Shown here in pieces: positions 63,214 to 64,000 of a DNA stretch of 64,000 nucleotides (positions within the stretch are counted from its first letter, which is position 1; each line of letters starts with the position of its first letter). The DNA is from Marisediminitalea lipolytica. GTDB lineage: Bacteria; Pseudomonadota; Gammaproteobacteria; Enterobacterales; Alteromonadaceae. The translations under genes and the position numbers were made by a program. The notes under the pieces were generated by a model. That model saw only the letters and a program-made list of their open reading frames with translations, did not search any database and was not told where the DNA came from. The stretch is taken from the NCBI RefSeq assembly GCF_001758465.1, contig NZ_MJIC01000021.1:1-64000 (forward strand), given 5' to 3'.

Positions 63214-63693
63214 GTGAAACCATTATCGCTACTGTTTGTGCGTTTAAGCACGCTCTCCGCAAGATTGTTTACGCCATTGCAAGCCGGGCTTTCACTGGTT
63301 GGCCGGCTGTATGTGGCCTGGGCCTTTTTTGCCTCAGGCCTGACTAAAACCAATGACTGGGAAACCACTTTATTCTTATTCGAATACGAATATCACGTGC
63401 CCTTTCTGCCTTTTGCCCTGGCAGCCTGCCTTGCCACTGTCGCAGAATTAATTCTGCCTGTATTGCTCAGTGTCGGGCTGGCCGCCCGCTTTAGCGCTTT
63501 AGGCTTAGGGGTTGTTAATGCAGTGGCGGTGATCAGCCTGGAAGAGATTGCCCCGGCAGCACTCTATGGCCACGTTATCTGGGGGCTCATTTTACTGCAT
63601 GTCACCGTGTGGGGCGCTGGTACACTTTCGGCTGACCATTTTATTATGCGCAGAAAAAGTCCACTGCTTAACGCGCAGCCTACGTCAGCCTGA
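63214..63693 (+). CDS. DoxX-family membrane protein
   Basis: A 159-residue DoxX-like protein with four hydrophobic segments and the family's GRLYVAWAFFASGLTK start of the first span and AELILPVLLSVGLAAR. DoxX proteins take part in redox or thiosulfate-related membrane processes in some bacteria; this one's role is unknown. GTG at 63214 is preferred because AAGGA lies upstream; a TTG at 63133 would extend it by 27 residues. Confidence 0.8.
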   Translation: MKPLSLLFVRLSTLSARLFTPLQAGLSLVGRLYVAWAFFASGLTKTNDWETTLFLFEYEYHVPFLPFALAACLATVAELILPVLLSVGLAARFSALGLGVVNAVAVISLEEIAPAALYGHVIWGLILLHVTVWGAGTLSADHFIMRRKSPLLNAQPTSA

Positions 63694-63703
63694 GTAGCAG
63701 AAC

Positions 63704-64000
63704 GTGACCAATACCAGCATGCACAAGCCAGTCACCGGCGCTGAGCAAGTCATTCAGGGAGCGCCGTCTGTCACACTCGACAGCGGCGACCACTGCATTC
63801 CACAACATTACCTCAGTTATGCTTATCAGCGCGATACCATTGAAGATATCGTGCGGCAGTGTCACTTGAGTGATGACTACCTGATTATGGCCGGTGAAGA
63901 TAGTGGCGGACTCTATATACAAATAGGCATTGTCGGTTTCGACACCTACAAAGCTCGTACGCCAGAGAGTAAGCGTAAAATTGTGTATGGCAGGCGTTGG
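63704..64000 (+). CDS. Partial ORF running off the right edge, unrecognised
   Basis: An open frame of 99 codons begins with GTG at 63704 (ATG alternative at 63719), 10 bases after the DoxX gene, and continues to the window edge with no stop. The product has HKPVTGAEQVIQ, SGDHCIPQHYLSYAYQ, GGLYIQIGIVGFDTYK and is otherwise unrecognised. Its proximity to the DoxX gene suggests cotranscription. Confidence 0.5.
   Translation, partial: MTNTSMHKPVTGAEQVIQGAPSVTLDSGDHCIPQHYLSYAYQRDTIEDIVRQCHLSDDYLIMAGEDSGGLYIQIGIVGFDTYKARTPESKRKIVYGRRW

Overview
The window looks like chromosome of a marine-type gammaproteobacterium, most likely in or near the Alteromonadaceae. This rests on the gene content (mutL-miaA-hfq-hflX-hflK-hflC; rsd next to nudC; an OmpA protein with TSP3 repeats; AcnA) and on overall protein resemblance. 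No rRNA or tRNA gene was seen, so the genus cannot be fixed. Calls come from reading motifs and context, not from database searches.

Layout. 1-0.54 kb: a solo IS200-type tnpA element with hairpin ends. 0.59-11.6 kb: the classic minus-strand housekeeping block hflC, hflK, hflX, hfq, miaA, mutL, amiB, tsaE, nnrD, with queG divergent. 11.6-17.2 kb: hemE, nudC, rsd, zur, a CheX-like gene, yjbQ and the OmpA-like porin; a candidate small RNA lies between hemE and nudC. 17.3-24 kb: dps, a hybrid sensor kinase, a qorB/hxlR divergent pair, a papain-like peptidase, and kynureninase joined to a lipoprotein hydrolase that may be its formamidase. 24-29.3 kb: a membrane protein with a membrane-tethered XRE regulator, dnaB, an NHL propeller protein and a DmpA-type peptidase. 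29.3-31.6 kb: three REP-like hairpins and an ECF sigma/anti-sigma/adhesin-like operon. 31.7-34.1 kb: MOSC and GGCT proteins and an isolated GH108 muramidase plus 3TM holin pair. 34.2-35.4 kb: rplI, rpsR, rpsF, here about 8 kb from dnaB and without priB.

36.2-40.6 kb holds one 1445-residue multi-membrane protein of unknown function. 41.5-51.4 kb is the most coherent accessory system: a DUF1080 lipoprotein, a Tat-exported small subunit with a GMC flavoprotein, three xylose-isomerase-like TIM-barrel proteins (two exported), an NHS-family transporter, a Gfo/Idh/MocA dehydrogenase and a divergent LacI regulator with two matching operator-like palindromes. I infer a pathway that oxidises a sugar or glycoside to its 3-keto form in the periplasm, cleaves it, imports the product and isomerises or reduces it. 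51.4-64 kb: acnA, a DUF985 cupin, a STAS protein with a Cys-rich head, a small XRE/membrane cassette with its own palindrome, an EAL phosphodiesterase, a lipoprotein metallo-hydrolase, DUF1772 and DUF1348 proteins, two paralogous AraC regulators, a small P-loop kinase-like protein, DoxX and an open frame running off the right edge.

Most promising for follow-up: the 41.5-51.4 kb sugar-oxidation locus, the 1445-residue membrane protein, the orphan holin/muramidase pair that resembles gene-transfer-agent lysis genes, and the candidate sRNA at 12.85 kb.
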